Source: Nematopogon swammerdamellus (taxonomy: Eukaryota; Arthropoda; Insecta; Lepidoptera; Adelidae). Taken from it: a DNA stretch of 64,000 bases. The notes beneath the pieces were generated by a model that was not told the DNA's origin, made no database searches, and saw only the letters and a program-made list of their open reading frames with translations. Of the stretch, positions 1 through 10,944 are shown in pieces. The DNA lies in contig OX336343.1 of assembly GCA_946902875.1 (NCBI GenBank), positions 3,076,754 through 3,140,753 on the forward strand, written 5' to 3'. A program made the translations under genes and the position numbers. How positions within the stretch are numbered: position 1 is the stretch's first letter; each line of letters opens with the position of its first letter.

Positions 1-871
1 GAATATCGTTTACGTGAGCGCAGATCCGCCTTCGGGCCCGCCTTTAGTTACTTACTTTCTTTTTTTTAAATACGAATTTCACGCGAGCGAAGCCGCGGGC
101 AACAGATATATAAATTTTATTGCACCAATGACAGCGACATAACTTCGACTTTCAATTATTATTTTTATTTATCAAACAATTTGTCACCGGCCAGCTCACG
201 TCGAGATGACAGTTCTCCGTTGTCAACATGACATTTAAAATGGTTTTTTACCTTTACTTTGGATTACGTGATTTTTATTATATTTTTTAATTATTATGTT
301 CATCCGGGATATACACTGTCACTATAAAAAGTTTCGTCAAATTCCGTTCAGTGGTTTTTGCGAGATGCGCGTACAAATAGACATTTTTGCATTTACGATT
401 TTATGATATGTATAGAAAGAATAGATATGTATAGACTATTGTGTTCAAGTTATTAAAAAGAAGTACTGTCATTTTCGTTGTATCTACTTATTTTTAAATT
501 TCGAATGAATATTTTATTGAAATTGTATTTGCTGCCAGTTCTCAAGATATAATTATGTACTTTGGACTACGTGATTTTAAACGCGCAATAATGTTTATAA
601 TTTTAAATTTTTTTTTATTTTTGTTATTTTTTTTTACGTATTATGTTAACCCGGCATATAAACTGCCACTATACAAAGTTTCGTCTAATTCCGTTCAGTG
701 GTTTTTGCGTGATGCGCGTACAGACAAACAAACAAACAAACAAACAAAAATTTTCAAAACTGTTCTAAAATGTTCAGTATCTCATTTTAAGCCACCCTGG
801 TTAGTTTTTTTCCGAATACATTCAATGTACAGACTTTCTTACCTCTACGATTTTATTATATGTATAGATTA
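1..871. repeat. Ends of lepidopteran interspersed repeats
   Basis: Positions 60-112 carry the GC-rich end gcgagcgaagccgcgggc, preceded by gttacttactttctt, the same edge as the minisatellite at 5.6-7.1 kb. Positions 290-430 and 640-870 are two related 3' ends with tttcgtc-aattccgttcagtgg, a short acaa repeat (721-748) and a terminal attatatgtatagat. A third copy is at 44080-44330. No coding potential beyond short chance frames. Confidence 0.7.
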
Positions 872-957
872 ATAAGTATTCTTATTATTATTTTATCTTC
901 AATTCCCCACGCTCTTTTGCTACTGCCTACTTACATTCCACTAATATTAATCTAAAA

Positions 958-1080
958 CATTCAAAGGTTGACTGTAAGAAATCTCTGTAAGGGATAAGTC
1001 CGCCTTTGTACCTTATGTAAATTTCCTAATTTACTTATTACTGTTGAATGTTTATTGGTGCAATAAGGCATTTTCTATCT
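958..1080 (+). mobile_element. LINE 3'-end fragment
   Basis: Contains ggttgactgtaagaaatctc, then ggataagtccgcctttg and gcaataaggca. This matches the 3' end of the full-length LINE at 33917-37850 (aataagtccgccttttg, gcaataaagca). Similar tails occur at 1738-1862, 4960-5065, 26785-26850 and, reversed, 48217-48390. It is a 5'-truncated copy with only 3' UTR. Confidence 0.6.
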
Positions 1081-1117
1081 AGCTATCTTGCTAACTGTTT
1101 ACGTTCTCTGAAAAACT

Positions 1118-1195
1118 TATTCGGTGTTATGGGCTGACATCACGGGAGTTGTAGGTGATGTAGCCAACCGTGTCGGTTTCCATAAAAAAAAAAAA
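1118..1195 (+). mobile_element. 5S-SINE tail fragment
   Basis: Only the last part of the family is present: gttatgggctgacatcac, gtaggtgatgtagccaaccg, gtgtcggtttccat, then a run of A. The head and middle are missing. Confidence 0.8.
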
Positions 1196-1323
1196 CTTCT
1201 CAACACGAATAGATATTTATTCTTACGTAGTATTACTTATATAAATATAATTATATTTTTCAGGCTTTCATAATTCCTTATATATTTAAATAAAACAATT
1301 GTCACATAATCCTTGCTACTACC

Positions 1324-1690
1324 TTTTTTTTTATGGAAACTGACACGGTTGGCTACATCGCCTACGACGTCCGTGATGTCAGCCCATAACACCCGGTGAA
1401 CTAGGTGCCATGTCAGTGCTTCCCCCTTTGATCGTGCCGGCTACACTGAACTGGTCGGAAAACACAAACTATTTACATAGCCGTTTCGACCGACGACGTT
1501 GCATTCAGTGCGGTGGTACCAACCCGGGCGAGTTAAACCCTACCACCAAGTAAGATTAGGAAGGAAGAGACCTACAGTTTTACGAGAAATCCGAACCTCG
1601 GTCAGCCTCCAACGGTCAGCGGTCACCCATCCAAATACTGACCGCACCCAGCGTTGCTTAACATTCAATAGCGACAGTTGACTGTCTGCT
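1324..1690 (-). mobile_element. 5S-SINE, near full length
   Basis: Read on the minus strand it has the 5S-like core (gcaacgctgggtgcggtcag, then agtatttggatgggtgaccg), the cctccaacggtc junction in reverse, the shared middle (ctaccacc / gtaccaccgcactga) and the tail ending gtcagtttccat plus poly-A. The extreme 5' end is rearranged near 1680. The short frame 1499-1681 on the plus strand is noncoding. Confidence 0.85.
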
Positions 1691-1737
1691 CAGTGGTGCA
1701 GATCTACACATTCCATTTTTTACACATTTCACACACC

Positions 1738-1862
1738 TAAAGGTTGGCTGTAAGAAATCTCTTCAAGGGATAAGTCCGCCTTTGCACCTCATGTACCTGT
1801 ATTCATTGTTTATTCTTGTGAAATATTTGTGGAGCAATAAACAATTTTCCGTCTAAGGTGTT
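1738..1862 (+). mobile_element. LINE 3'-end fragment
   Basis: Second copy of the tail at 958-1080: ggttggctgtaagaaatctc, ggataagtccgcctttgcac, gagcaataaaca. It lies just beyond a 5S-SINE on the other strand. Confidence 0.6.
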
Positions 1863-2089
1863 CCTTCGAATCTCTATATAGTTAAAATTAATCTCGGGAA
1901 TTTGCAGATTCCGCGAATGAAGATAATTACTCCGGCAAACAAAACAAATTTAACACTTCGAAGACGCTACAAGACGGCTGTTATCTTGCCCGCTGGGGGA
2001 ATATTCATGCTTCTGTGTCATACATTATTAGGGCATAGAGGGATCGTATCTTGTGAATTTTTAGGTTTCCGTATCCGGTATGGAAGCAT

Positions 2090-2716
2090 ATTAGAGTGTT
2101 TTCATTTTACGAAGGCACGAGGGGTACGAGGTAGGAAGTGGTGCAAGAGGCGACCGCGCGGAGCTCAGTAGGGAACTACAGTAGCATAGATTTTATTTCA
2201 AATTTCTCATGCATATCAATCTAGGCAGGTACATTATAAATATTTCGAATAAAAAATTTTGTATTTGCGATTCACAAAGCACAGAGGGTTAAGTTTTCTT
2301 TAAGTAATAGAGGAAAAACTACGCATACATACTACGCACAAAGGAAATGCGACGGGGATCGCATCCAACCTGAATTCATATCTTCTGTAACAATCAATGA
2401 ACACGACGGTGGGTCGAAATGTTGTTATGTTGACGGCGGTTTTTAGGTCGACATCAACATACACATTATAGGTTTACTTACTAGTAGAGTGTTTTCATTT
2501 AACGAAGGCACGAGGGGTACGAGGTAGGAAGTGGTGCAAGAGGCGATCGCGCGGAGCTCAGTAGGGAACGAACTCGGTGCCCGGTCGGTCGGTACACACG
2601 TTCTACACGTCTCCGCATCACTCCGCCGAACTGAGTCGTTCCCTACTGAGCTCCGCGCGGTCTCACACCACTTCCTACCTCATACCCCTCGTGCCTTCGT
2701 AAAATGAAAACACTCT
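2090..2716. mobile_element. Hairpin repeat, copy 1
   Basis: A segment starting gagtgttttcattttacg and gaaggcacgaggggtacgag occurs at 2095, again at 2485, and in reverse at 2685-2715, so 2480-2716 forms a foldback. The 2170-2470 part and the foldback reappear in opposite orientation at 10083-10625. This is a non-autonomous element or a pair of them, without a reading frame. Confidence 0.7.
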
Positions 2717-2973
2717 ACTAAGCGCCGCCGTCTGTATGCCTCTCCGTCTGTCCAACTGCGGTATCTTAGGAACCGTGCGGCACGTTGATATCGACGAGCG
2801 TTGCGCGCCTCGCCTTCGCGGTCCACTATCACAATATGATCTGTTCGCGAGAATAGTTCTGTCTGTGATAATGGACCGATCCCAGTATAGAGTGTGACAT
2901 GACCGTTCTCGAGAACTGGCGGCGGATTGTACTTATTGTAAGGCACCTCGGTACCCACCAGGTTGAACTTTAA

Positions 2974-3932
2974 CCCGGCGCATGCCTGGTGAAAATAATT
3001 ACACCGTATGCCTACGTGGGTATTTCGTACCCAAGATTCTTATCACTACATAATGAATAATAAAGAAAAATTGTATAAAATTATATTGCGTTCTGATTAA
3101 TTAACTCATATTATTTTCATTTATACCAAAATAAAAGACTACAAGTAGAAATTAATAAGTTTATAATTTTTATATTCTGTACGACGTAAAATTTTGGAAT
3201 TTTGGCACGTTTCAAATAATTCTTCGAAAATTTTAATTATAATACATATTAAAAAAGAAAAGCAAACATTTCTTGGAACTAGATTATAGGCACCATAAAA
3301 ATAAGCACTAATACATTAAAATGTCTCTGTATATGTGTAAATTTTCTATAATAAACATCTGCACAATCTTGACATATTTATTTGGCGTGTTCCAAGCATA
3401 TCGGCTTGTTTCAGGATGAGCAGGTGTGTTTTTTTTCTGTGCTCACTCGTTAGACACTCTTTGACATCTCGTGTATCTTGCGGTCTTTTATGGTGGCTGA
3501 TATGATGGTTCTCCGAGGTGATCTTTCAGCGAGGTGGTCGCTTTCGTCCTCATCCTCTGAATCGGACTTTGTGTCTGTCGGAACAGAATCAAACAGTTCA
3601 CGCAGTCGTCTCTGTTGTTCTTCCTCGGCCATTGTACTGATAAAACTTGAATCAATCAAGATTATAGCAAAAAACGTTTAATATAAAACAATATGTTTAC
3701 CGAAAAAGGTGACGCCGCACGCCTACGTGGGTATCTCATACCCACGCACAACTTTGTCTCCACGTCTACTCACCCCGAGCCACCGGAGGACACCGATTTA
3801 ACGTGCAGGTGACGAAGAAATTCCCACTCTCCAGCTACCGAGAACGCGGTCTGACAAAATCGCTTTTTTCTGTGTAAATTTAAAAAAATAAAACACCTTG
3901 GGTATGAGATGCCCACGTAGGCATGCGCCGGG
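2974..3932. mobile_element. piggyBac-like element, internally deleted
   Basis: The element is bounded by TTAA at 2970-2973 and 3933-3936, the target duplication typical of the piggyBac superfamily. Ends are inverted: cccggcgcatgcct at the left and aggcatgcgccggg at the right. A subterminal motif gcctacgtgggtat followed by a cgtaccca/catacccac half recurs at 3009-3035 and 3720-3748, and inverted at 3898-3922. The 959 bp are too short for a full transposase. A minus-strand N-terminal fragment sits inside. Confidence 0.85.
3450..3632 (-). pseudogene. piggyBac-type transposase N-terminus (fragment)
   Basis: The frame reads minus strand from an ATG at 3632-3630, giving about 60 residues. It starts MAEEEQQRRLRELFDSV and continues into an acidic Asp/Glu/Ser stretch (SDSEDEDESD), the usual start of piggyBac-family transposases before the DDE catalytic domain. 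No DDD catalytic region follows; the frame stops at 3450. It lies inside a TTAA-flanked element, which supports the assignment more than the short protein does. It may alternatively be an unrelated acidic peptide. It would not be active. Confidence 0.6.
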
Positions 3933-3984
3933 TTAAGGCAAGTTGCTGGTCGATAATTATAATTGGTTTTTATTATTATTTGTT

Positions 3985-4132
3985 AGGATAATTACCATAA
4001 TATATAACAAATATTATGTGAAAATTTCAACGGGTTACTTACTACGGTTGAAAAGATATAGCCCTTTAAAGTTAGGTCAGACAGACGTCGTAGGCTTTGT
4101 AATGGCGTCCAGTACTTATAAGGAACCCTAAA
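3985..4132 (+). mobile_element. MITE-M fragment
   Basis: Matches the 3' half of the MITE-M copy at 19635-20024: tatatcggcc-like start, caacgggttacttactacgg, gatatagccc, cagacagacg, cgtaggctttgtaatgg and ggaaccctaaaaa. Confidence 0.65.
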
Positions 4133-4349
4133 AAGCTATTTTCTATATCTTCCACCGATGTCATCCATTTGAACACATTTCTTTTAAAGTTGAGTTGTAC
4201 ATGCGTCCTTTAGGCGAGATTCCATCTTTGTTTTCAATTTAACTCAAAACTCGAGACAAACATAGCCTCCTGTGTACCTTAAAAGTTTTATTTATATTTG
4301 GAAAATTAAAAGACTTTCGGACTTTTTCCTTTTGTTATGTAAGTTCATA

Positions 4350-4600
4350 AAATGTAAGTAGGTGGTAGGCTCAAATTATAGCCGACTGGGTTGCTACATA
4401 CCACCGTACTGGATGTAATATGGCCGCATAGCAGCCTCGATTGTGTTCTCCTCTAGTCCTGTATAGCCAGCAATCCAGGGAAGTTTCCGGTATGGCGACT
4501 ACCTGAGGCGACTACCTTCTCGGAGGTGATATTGGCTGGTCGGAGCATGTGCTTTGCACCCTCCGACTCAACCACCAATACTGGATTACATAAAAAAAAA
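4350..4600 (+). mobile_element. SINE-C copy
   Basis: Carries ggtggtaggctcaaattatag, gccgcatagcagcctcg, ccagcaatccagggaag, cttctcggaggtgatattgg and the tail ggattacat followed by A. Other copies are at 9318, 9600, 44917, 45630, 58874 and 63868. It contains a small local duplication of ggcgactacct. Confidence 0.8.
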
Positions 4601-4609
4601 CTAGTTAAA

Positions 4610-5065
4610 AAAAACTTGATAATCAATCAATATCTCTTCTTTTCATTCTTCTCTTCCCTTATCTATTTCTATCTTCTTCTTCTCTCTCTCTACATAATAT
4701 ATAATTTACCGAAGAATGTAAATACGACATAATATTATGCCGAACAGTGTGGCCGAAAAAGAAAAATTTCCGATTGAAATCCGATTTTTTTACTGCTTCC
4801 GAACTGGGTGGCTGTGCCCGAGGTCGAAGCCTAAGGCGCAGCTAATTTCGCCCCCGAGGAGGTACCAGTCCGGCTTGAAGGAGTAAGGTGCCAGTCGCTG
4901 AGGAAGTGCAATTTGTTATGAAAACGACAATTACTATAATTACTCACAACAAGAGACAGACATGACTGGTAGTTAATGCCTATAGGCTTTAAGTCCGCCT
5001 TTTGTCACTTTAAGCAATAAAGTATATTGACTTGCATAAAATTTCCTTTCATATCTATCTATACA
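4610..5065. other. AT-rich spacer with a LINE tail
   Basis: The segment 4620-4950 shows no coding frame or repeat I recognise beyond short tct tracts. A degraded LINE 3' end is at 4960-5065 (taagtccgccttttgtcac, gcaataaagtat). Confidence 0.45.
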
Positions 5066-5400
5066 GAGTGTTTCAGGGTAGGGTTTCGTAACTACAGGGT
5101 TCGAAAGGGGTCCATATTTGAAGACGAAAAGCTCTGAAATGTTTTCCCAGATTCGGTCATTTTATGGTAATTTTTGGTGAAAATCGTTTAATCGAGATTT
5201 GGTGGATGGTTAACGTATAAAATAAATATAAAAACACAGAGCTGAGCGGGAATTTACTTTAGCGGTCCCCCGACTACTTTAAGTAAGTAAATGAGAAATA
5301 TTTTGTTGACTTTTTAAGGTTCGGGGGTTTTAGATATAATTATATTGTGTACTAGCTTTTGCCCGCGGCTTCGCTCGCGTGAAATTCGTATTTCAAGAAC
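5066..5400. repeat. MITE-like repeat plus GC-rich repeat end
   Basis: 5066-5200 starts gagtgtttcagggtagg, related to the element at 44488-44832. 5220-5340 has agcggtcccccgactac, ttaagtaagtaaatg; the same block is at 31755-31930 with both halves of a foldback. 5352-5400 carries actagcttttgcccgcggct, the end seen also at 1-112, 52860-52915 and 61362-61400. Confidence 0.55.
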
Positions 5401-5419
5401 AGTTAGTAGGAAGAACTAA

Positions 5420-5580
5420 GGCCCGTCGCGCACGGGAAACTTTATGTTGCGCAACTTTTGCCGTGTCCATGTATTTTTGCTCAACTGTCGCGTCGCTGTC
5501 GCTACGTGCGCGCACCACCATAAGAATACATGGACACGGCAACAGTTGCGCTACATAAAGTTTCCCGTGCGCGCCGGGCC
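5420..5580. mobile_element. Harbinger-like MITE with TAA duplication
   Basis: A 161-bp foldback flanked by TAA on both sides (5417-5419, 5581-5583). Ends are ggcccgtcgcgcacgggaaa and tttcccgtgcgcgccgggcc; the arms are inverted for about 58 bases with a few mismatches. Three-base TWA duplications are typical of PIF/Harbinger elements, but there is no transposase here to confirm it. Confidence 0.7.
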
Positions 5581-5583
5581 TAA

Positions 5584-6816
5584 GGGCGAGCTGGGTTCAG
5601 GCTAGTAACTAAGGGCGAGCTGGGTTCAGGTAAACGATAAACCGTCTCGAAGAAAGTGAGTAACTTTTTGAGGCCGAAGGCGGAGTTGCGTTCAGGAAGA
5701 CGATAAACCTTCTCAAAGACAGTAAGTAAATGGGCGAGGCCGAAGACCGAGCTACGTTCAGGAAGAGGATAATCTTTTCGAAGAAAGTAAATAACAGAGG
5801 GCGAGGCCGAAGGCCCAGCTGCGTTCAGGAAGAGGATAACCTTTTCAAAGAAAGTTAGTAACAGAGGGCAAGGCCGAAGGCCGAGCTGCGTTCAGGAATA
5901 CCATAAAACTTCTCGAAGAAAGAGAGTAACAAAGGGCGAGGCCGAAGGCCGAGCTGCGTTCAGGAAGACGATAAACCTTCTCGAAGACAGTAAGTAACTA
6001 TGGGCGGGGCCGAAGGCCGACCTGCGTTCAGGAAGACGATAAACCTTCTCGAAGACAGTAAGTAACTATGGGCGAGGCCGAAGGCCGAGCTGCGTTCAGG
6101 ATGAGGGTAACCTTTTCGAAGAAAGTAAGTAACAGAGGGCGAGGCCGAAGGCCGAGCTTCGTTCAGGAAAACGATAAACCTTCTCGAAGACAGTAAGTAA
6201 CTATGGGCGAGGCCGAAGGCCGAGCTGCGTTCAGGAAGAGGATAACCTTTACAAAGAAAGTAAGTAAGTAAGTAACAGAGGGCGAGGCCGAAGGCCGAGC
6301 TGCTTTCAGGAATACCATAAAACTTCTCGAAGAAAGAGAGTAACAAAGGGCGAGGCCGAAGGCCGAGCTGCGTTCAGGAAGACGATAAACCTTCTCGAAG
6401 ACAGTAAGTTAACTATGGGCGAGGCCGAAGGCCGAGCTCCGTTCAGGAAGAGGATAACCTTTCCGAAGAAAGTAAGTAACAGAGGGTGAGGCCGAAGGCC
6501 GAGCTGCGTTCAGGAAGATCATAAACCTTCTCGAAGAAAGTAAGTAACAGAAGGCGAGGCCGAAGGCCGAGCTGCGTTCAGGAAGACGATAAACCTTTTC
6601 GAAGACAGTAAGTAACTATGGGCGAGGCCGAAGACCGAGCTGCGTTCAGGAAGAGGATAAACCACCTTTAAGAAAGTAAGTAACAAAGGGCGAGGCCGAA
6701 GGCCGAGCTGCGTTCAGGAAGAGGATAACCTTTTCGAAGAATGTAAGTAACAGAGGGCGAGTCCGAAGGCCGAGCTGCGTTCAGGAAGACCATAAATCTT
6801 CTCGAAGAAAGTAACT
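5584..6816 (+). repeat. Minisatellite, ~66-bp unit, forward array
   Basis: About 18 units with gggcgaggccgaaggccgag, ctgcgttcaggaagaggata, accttttcgaagaaagtaag, differing by point changes and small indels. Long open frames on the minus strand (5960-6346) come from the repeat and are not genes. Confidence 0.9.
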
Positions 6817-7110
6817 TCTTTGTTACTTACTTTCTTCGAAAAGGTTTATCCTCTTCCTGAACACATCTCGGCCTTCAGCCTCGCCCATAGTTACTTACTG
6901 TCTTCGAGAAGGTTTATCCTCTTCCTGAACGCAGCTCGGCCTTCGGCCTCGCCCTTTGTTACTTGCTTTCTTCGAGAAGGTTTATAGTCTTCCCGAACGC
7001 AGCTCGGCCTTCGGCCTCGCCATTAGTTACTTACTTTCTTTGAGTAGGTTTATCGTCTTCCTGAACGCAACTCACTCACAAACTTTCGCGTTTATAATAT
7101 TAGTAGGATG
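6817..7110 (-). repeat. Same minisatellite, inverted units
   Basis: About four units in reverse orientation: gttacttactttcttcgaaa, cttcctgaac, ctcggccttcggcctcgcc. The inversion point near 6812-6830 makes a local palindrome. The array ends in ataatattagtaggatg, a terminus common in lepidopteran repeats. The frame 6956-7228 is spurious. Confidence 0.85.
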
Positions 7111-7430
7111 TATTTTGGGTAGGTTTGGAGTGAGGCCTGATTTTAGAAATTATTCCCAAATTATCGGATGCATGCAAGCAAATCCGAAAGCAATAGCTAA
7201 CAATATATACATTTTTGAAATGTGTTAATTAAGCCCTTTCATTTGATACACAACACGGCATCATTAAAAATTTTTTTTTAGGTCATGACTTTGTGTCCTT
7301 TAGATGGCGCCATATCCAATTTTATGGGACGTCACATAGCCTATAACCAGCGTCAAGACGCGTCCAACGATACCTCATTTTTTGTCAAATTATGATAAGT
7401 AGTTTCGAAGTTATGAGGGATCAGATGAAC

Positions 7431-7486
7431 ATACATACATACATACATACATACATACATACATACATACATACATACATACATAC
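7431..7486. repeat. ATAC microsatellite
   Basis: Fourteen uninterrupted atac units. It explains the repetitive MYVC peptide on the opposite strand. Confidence 0.95.
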
Positions 7487-7719
7487 CGGTCAAACACATA
7501 ACTCTCATTTTCGCTTCGCCGTAGTCGGGTAAAAATAAGAATCTTTTCGCTAATATAGTGCGCATACTACAATATAATAAACATACGATCAAATAACTTA
7601 AATCAAATAGGAACTCCAGTTAAGTAAATATCCGCTAACATCGACTTGCAACAACACCTTTACATAGGTTTGCACGCAAAATTAATCAAATAGATACCTA
7701 ACGAAGTAAACCATTATGG

Positions 7720-8135
7720 ATCGAATTAAATAAAAAACTCTGCTCGAGACAATGCATACACACACCGCGCTCCGCCAGACCGCACCCCGCGCCGCGCCCG
7801 CGCCTCCGCCGCCGCCGCCGCAAGCCTCCGCCATCTAGCCGCTACAAACCAACCCCGCCGCGCCGCGCCGCCTTTATTTCGATTCGATTTGTATGGGAGC
7901 CACATCTTAGCGTAACCGAAACTGAATTTTATGTAGCCTATCATGTGTCCCGTATAGTTAAATGTGCTTGTGCAAAGTTTCATCGAATTCGGATGATCGG
8001 TTTAAGAGTTATGGCGGAACATACATACATACATACAGAAAAGATTTCTAAAAATCGTCAATTTAGCTTTAGTATCATACATAGAGACTACAAACTCAAT
8101 ATTTCCTAAAACAAAGTAACTTACTCCATGACCAC
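7720..8135. repeat. Interspersed repeat with GC-rich insert
   Basis: 7885-8135 (gtatgggagccacatcttag, ccatc/gaattcggatgatcgg, gaaaagatttctaaaaat) recurs at 61475-61712. Positions 7760-7865 are a CpG- and CCG-rich block that looks unlike its surroundings and is translated only by chance into an Ala-rich peptide. Confidence 0.65.
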
Positions 8136-8172
8136 CCCTTACATATTTATTATTAGTATTGATTACCTATAA

Positions 8173-8630
8173 AGGGTGTTGTAACGGCCAGTACATTAAT
8201 TTCGCCAGCGCAATCCTCATGTTTTTCCGAGACAAAAAAGTAAGTGAAGTTTTTCTCTAAAGTGTCTAGTTTTCGAGATATAAATTTTTTAAATTTATGT
8301 TTACGTCAAGTGTAATTTGAAGCGCGCACGGGGAGGGTGCTGGCGCGGAAACGGTAGGGGTCGAAAAATCACGCCGCGCAGCCGCCGCGCATCTCCTCTC
8401 TCCGCGCACTCATCCCTGCTCGCTCACTCACCGCGAGTCTTTCATTCCCACGTTCGTGCGGAACATTAGATCGTTTTTACACTTAATAAATCAATTAGTT
8501 TGTGTGAAAAGTGTCACTTTTTATTTAAGTGAAATTCAGAAAAAAGTTATTTGACTTTTTTGTTACTATTGATCCCAATAATCATTTCCTAAATTTAATG
8601 TAGTGGCCGTTATAACACCCTGTATATAGA
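8173..8630. mobile_element. MITE-T copy 1
   Basis: Inverted ends: gtaacggccagtacattaat at the left and gtagtggccgttataacacc, then ctgtata, at the right. Inner parts (cgaaattaatgtactggcc side, gattattgggatca side) match copies at 33056-33500 and 43196-43652. The middle 8310-8460 is a GC-rich block. Ending in TA suggests a Tc1/mariner-type origin, by inference only. Confidence 0.75.
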
Positions 8631-9317
8631 TATACTTATGCACTAATACACTAAAACTAAAACTAATCTAAAATTAATATTCAGAAAACCTACAAATAAT
8701 TAATTCCTGATTTTATTTTAATTCGTAATTTTTATTCTCAGCATATTGTACTGCGGCCGCCCCGGCTGAACACGAGCGAGCGGATACGTGGCTATAGGCG
8801 CTAGTGCGTCGACGCTGTTTATGTAATTCTTATTTCATCTTCAGAATTCGACTCGAAAGGTCAAAACCTTTAAAATATGAATAAACGAGCAATGTGAATA
8901 CTCCATCAAGTATATTCTGAATGTGAGTTTCCTCAACTTGGCGTTTGAAATTCGAATTTGCGCTCAAAATACGCCGCGGAAAAAATAATGTTAATTCTTT
9001 CGCTCCACCAAACGTTTTAGAATTTCAATACATCTGGAGGCCATTAGTGGAATTAGTCCGCTTACATTGAAAGTTGAATGAAGTGAAGCAGCGCAGCCAA
9101 TTACGAGAATCGTACGCGTTTCCGTCTAGTGGGGATACATACGTTACGTCGCTCGTACACATCGGAGCGGCGCGGCTGGTCGACAACGCGGTCTTGGCTT
9201 GGACCCTTGATTCAAAATTGGCTTCGACCCGGACCCGGCTGACATACAGAAATGAATTTCTTCTGACGGAAAAACGTACATGCATACCTACATCAGCTGT
9301 TTTTTTTAATAATATAA
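8631..9317. other. No gene recognised
   Basis: AT-rich to about 9060. 9060-9180 has overlapping open frames on both strands with no recognisable domain. 9180-9300 contains gcggtcttggcttggaccc and cttctgacggaaaaacg, remnants of the tRNA-like module seen at 9600-9710 and 45530-45600. Confidence 0.4.
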
Positions 9318-9592
9318 TCCGGTATGAGTGGCTGAGTCGGAGGGTACAAAGCGCATGCTTCGTTCAGCCAATATCACCTCCGAGAAGGTAGGTCCATACC
9401 GGAGACTTCCCTGGATTGCTGGCCATACTGGACTAGAGGAGAACACAGCCGAGGCTGCTATGCGGCCATCTTACATTCAGTACGGTGGTACCAACCCAGC
9501 CGGCTACAATTTGAGCCTACCACCTAGTAAGGGGCATGGGAAGGGACCTAAAGTTTTACACCGGTTCCGAACGGTGAAGCAGCAGGTTTAAG
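9318..9592 (-). mobile_element. SINE-C copy
   Basis: Full-length reverse copy: T run at 9300-9307, ataatccggtatgagtggc, cacctccgagaaggtagg, gaacacagccgaggctgc, gggaagggacctaaagttt and gttccgaacggtgaagcagc. Confidence 0.85.
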
Positions 9593-9599
9593 TATGCAT

Positions 9600-9905
9600 G
9601 TATTTTTTTTCGTCAGAAAAAACTCATTGGTACACGCCGACCGGATTCGAACCTCGGACCTCTCGCATGAGAGACCGATGCCCAAACCACTCGGCCACCC
9701 GCCGCTTCACCGTTCGGAACCGGTGTAAAACTGTCCGTCCCTTCCCTTGCCCCTTACTAGGTGTTAGGCTCCAAATGTAGCTGACTGGGTCGGTACCAAC
9801 ATACTGGAAGTAAGATGGCCGCATAGCAGCCGCGGCTGTGTTCTTCTTTAGTCCAGTATTGCCAGCAATTGAAAGATAGGTCTTTGGTATCGCACCTCAT
9901 CGGAG
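9600..9905 (+). mobile_element. SINE-C joined to an inverted tRNA-like module
   Basis: 9620-9710 in reverse complement has an A-box-like tggccgagtgg and B-box ggttcgaatcc, with gagaggtccgaggttcg between and ccaatgagttttttctg after. 9711-9905 is SINE-C in forward orientation (ccgttcggaaccggtg, ccttactaggtg, gccgcatagcagccg). The two parts face opposite ways, so this is a chimera rather than a simple SINE. Confidence 0.75.
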
Positions 9906-10082
9906 ATGATTTTTCGTAGAAAATTACAACACAACTAGGTAACATGTCCCGGCAACAAATAATGCGTGTCAAGCTTTACCGTCGATCCTGTCACACGAAC
10001 GTCTCTGTGCGACAAGGACTACGCTCTACAAGCGGATTGTCTCTTTCTAAAGCTCGACACGCATTATATGCTGCCGGCGACT
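9906..10082. other. Short unassigned stretch
   Basis: No gene or repeat recognised. Contains two copies of tcgacacgcattat/ tgcgtgtcaagctt-like half sites. Confidence 0.3.
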
Positions 10083-10625
10083 GTACAGTGTTTTAATTTT
10101 ACGAAGGCACGAGGGGTATGAGGTAGGAAGTGGTGCGAGACCGCGCGGAGCTCAGTAGGGAACGACTCGGTTCGACGGAGCGACGCGGAGACGTGTAGAA
10201 CGTGTGTACCGACCGGGCACCGAGTTCGTTCTCTACCGAGCTCCGCGCGGTCCCTCTCGCACCCACTTCCTACCTCGTACCCCTCGTGCCTTCGTAAAAT
10301 GAAAACACTCTACTAGTAAGTAACACTACAATGTGTATGTTGATGTCGATAAAACCGCCGTCAACACACAACATTTCGACCTACCGTAGTGTTCATTGAT
10401 TGTTACAGAAGATTGAATTCAGGTTGGATGCGTTCCCCGTCGCATTTCCCTTGTGCGTAGTTTGTATGCGTAGTTTTTCCTCTATTAAAGGAAACTTTAC
10501 CCTCTGTGCTTTGAAATTGGCAAATACAATATTTTATTCAAAATATTTATGCTGTATCTGCCTAGATTGATGTGCATGAGAACTTTGAAATAAAATCTAC
10601 TCTACTGTAATTCATATTATATATA
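10083..10625. mobile_element. Hairpin repeat, copy 2 (inverted relative to copy 1)
   Basis: 10090-10315 is a foldback with gaaggcacgaggggtatgag at the left and ctcgtacccctcgtgccttc at the right. 10320-10610 matches the reverse complement of 2170-2470 (gtgtatgttgatgtcgat, catttcgacc, gattgttacagaagatt). Confidence 0.7.
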
Positions 10626-10944
10626 TATTATATTCATATATTATATATAACTCAACGTCAAGCGGTAGGTCAGTGTATGGCTACCCAGGGAAAAATAGGA
10701 AAAAAAAATCGGAGTCATTTGTTTTTTATAATAATATGAACATTTTTGAAAATTGACATATCGTACAACATTTTACGTACTAGGATTACAAATTTGCAAA
10801 TATAATAGTTCTAATTTTTATATTGGAAGCCTAAATAACTATTGATAACTATCCCAAACAAAATCAGAATGCCTGCAGTTTTACCAAAAAAAATACTCAG
10901 TTCAATTTTCTTAAAAAAAAAATTAATGACTCAGATTTTTGATC
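10626..10944. other. AT-rich spacer
   Basis: An attatatat tract at 10615-10650 and long A/T runs. Nothing else recognised. Confidence 0.4.

Noticed and set aside
5960..6346. 128-codon minus-strand frame
   Set aside because: It is the translated 66-bp minisatellite.
7353..7592. Minus-strand peptide with MYVC repeats
   Set aside because: Translation of the atac microsatellite.
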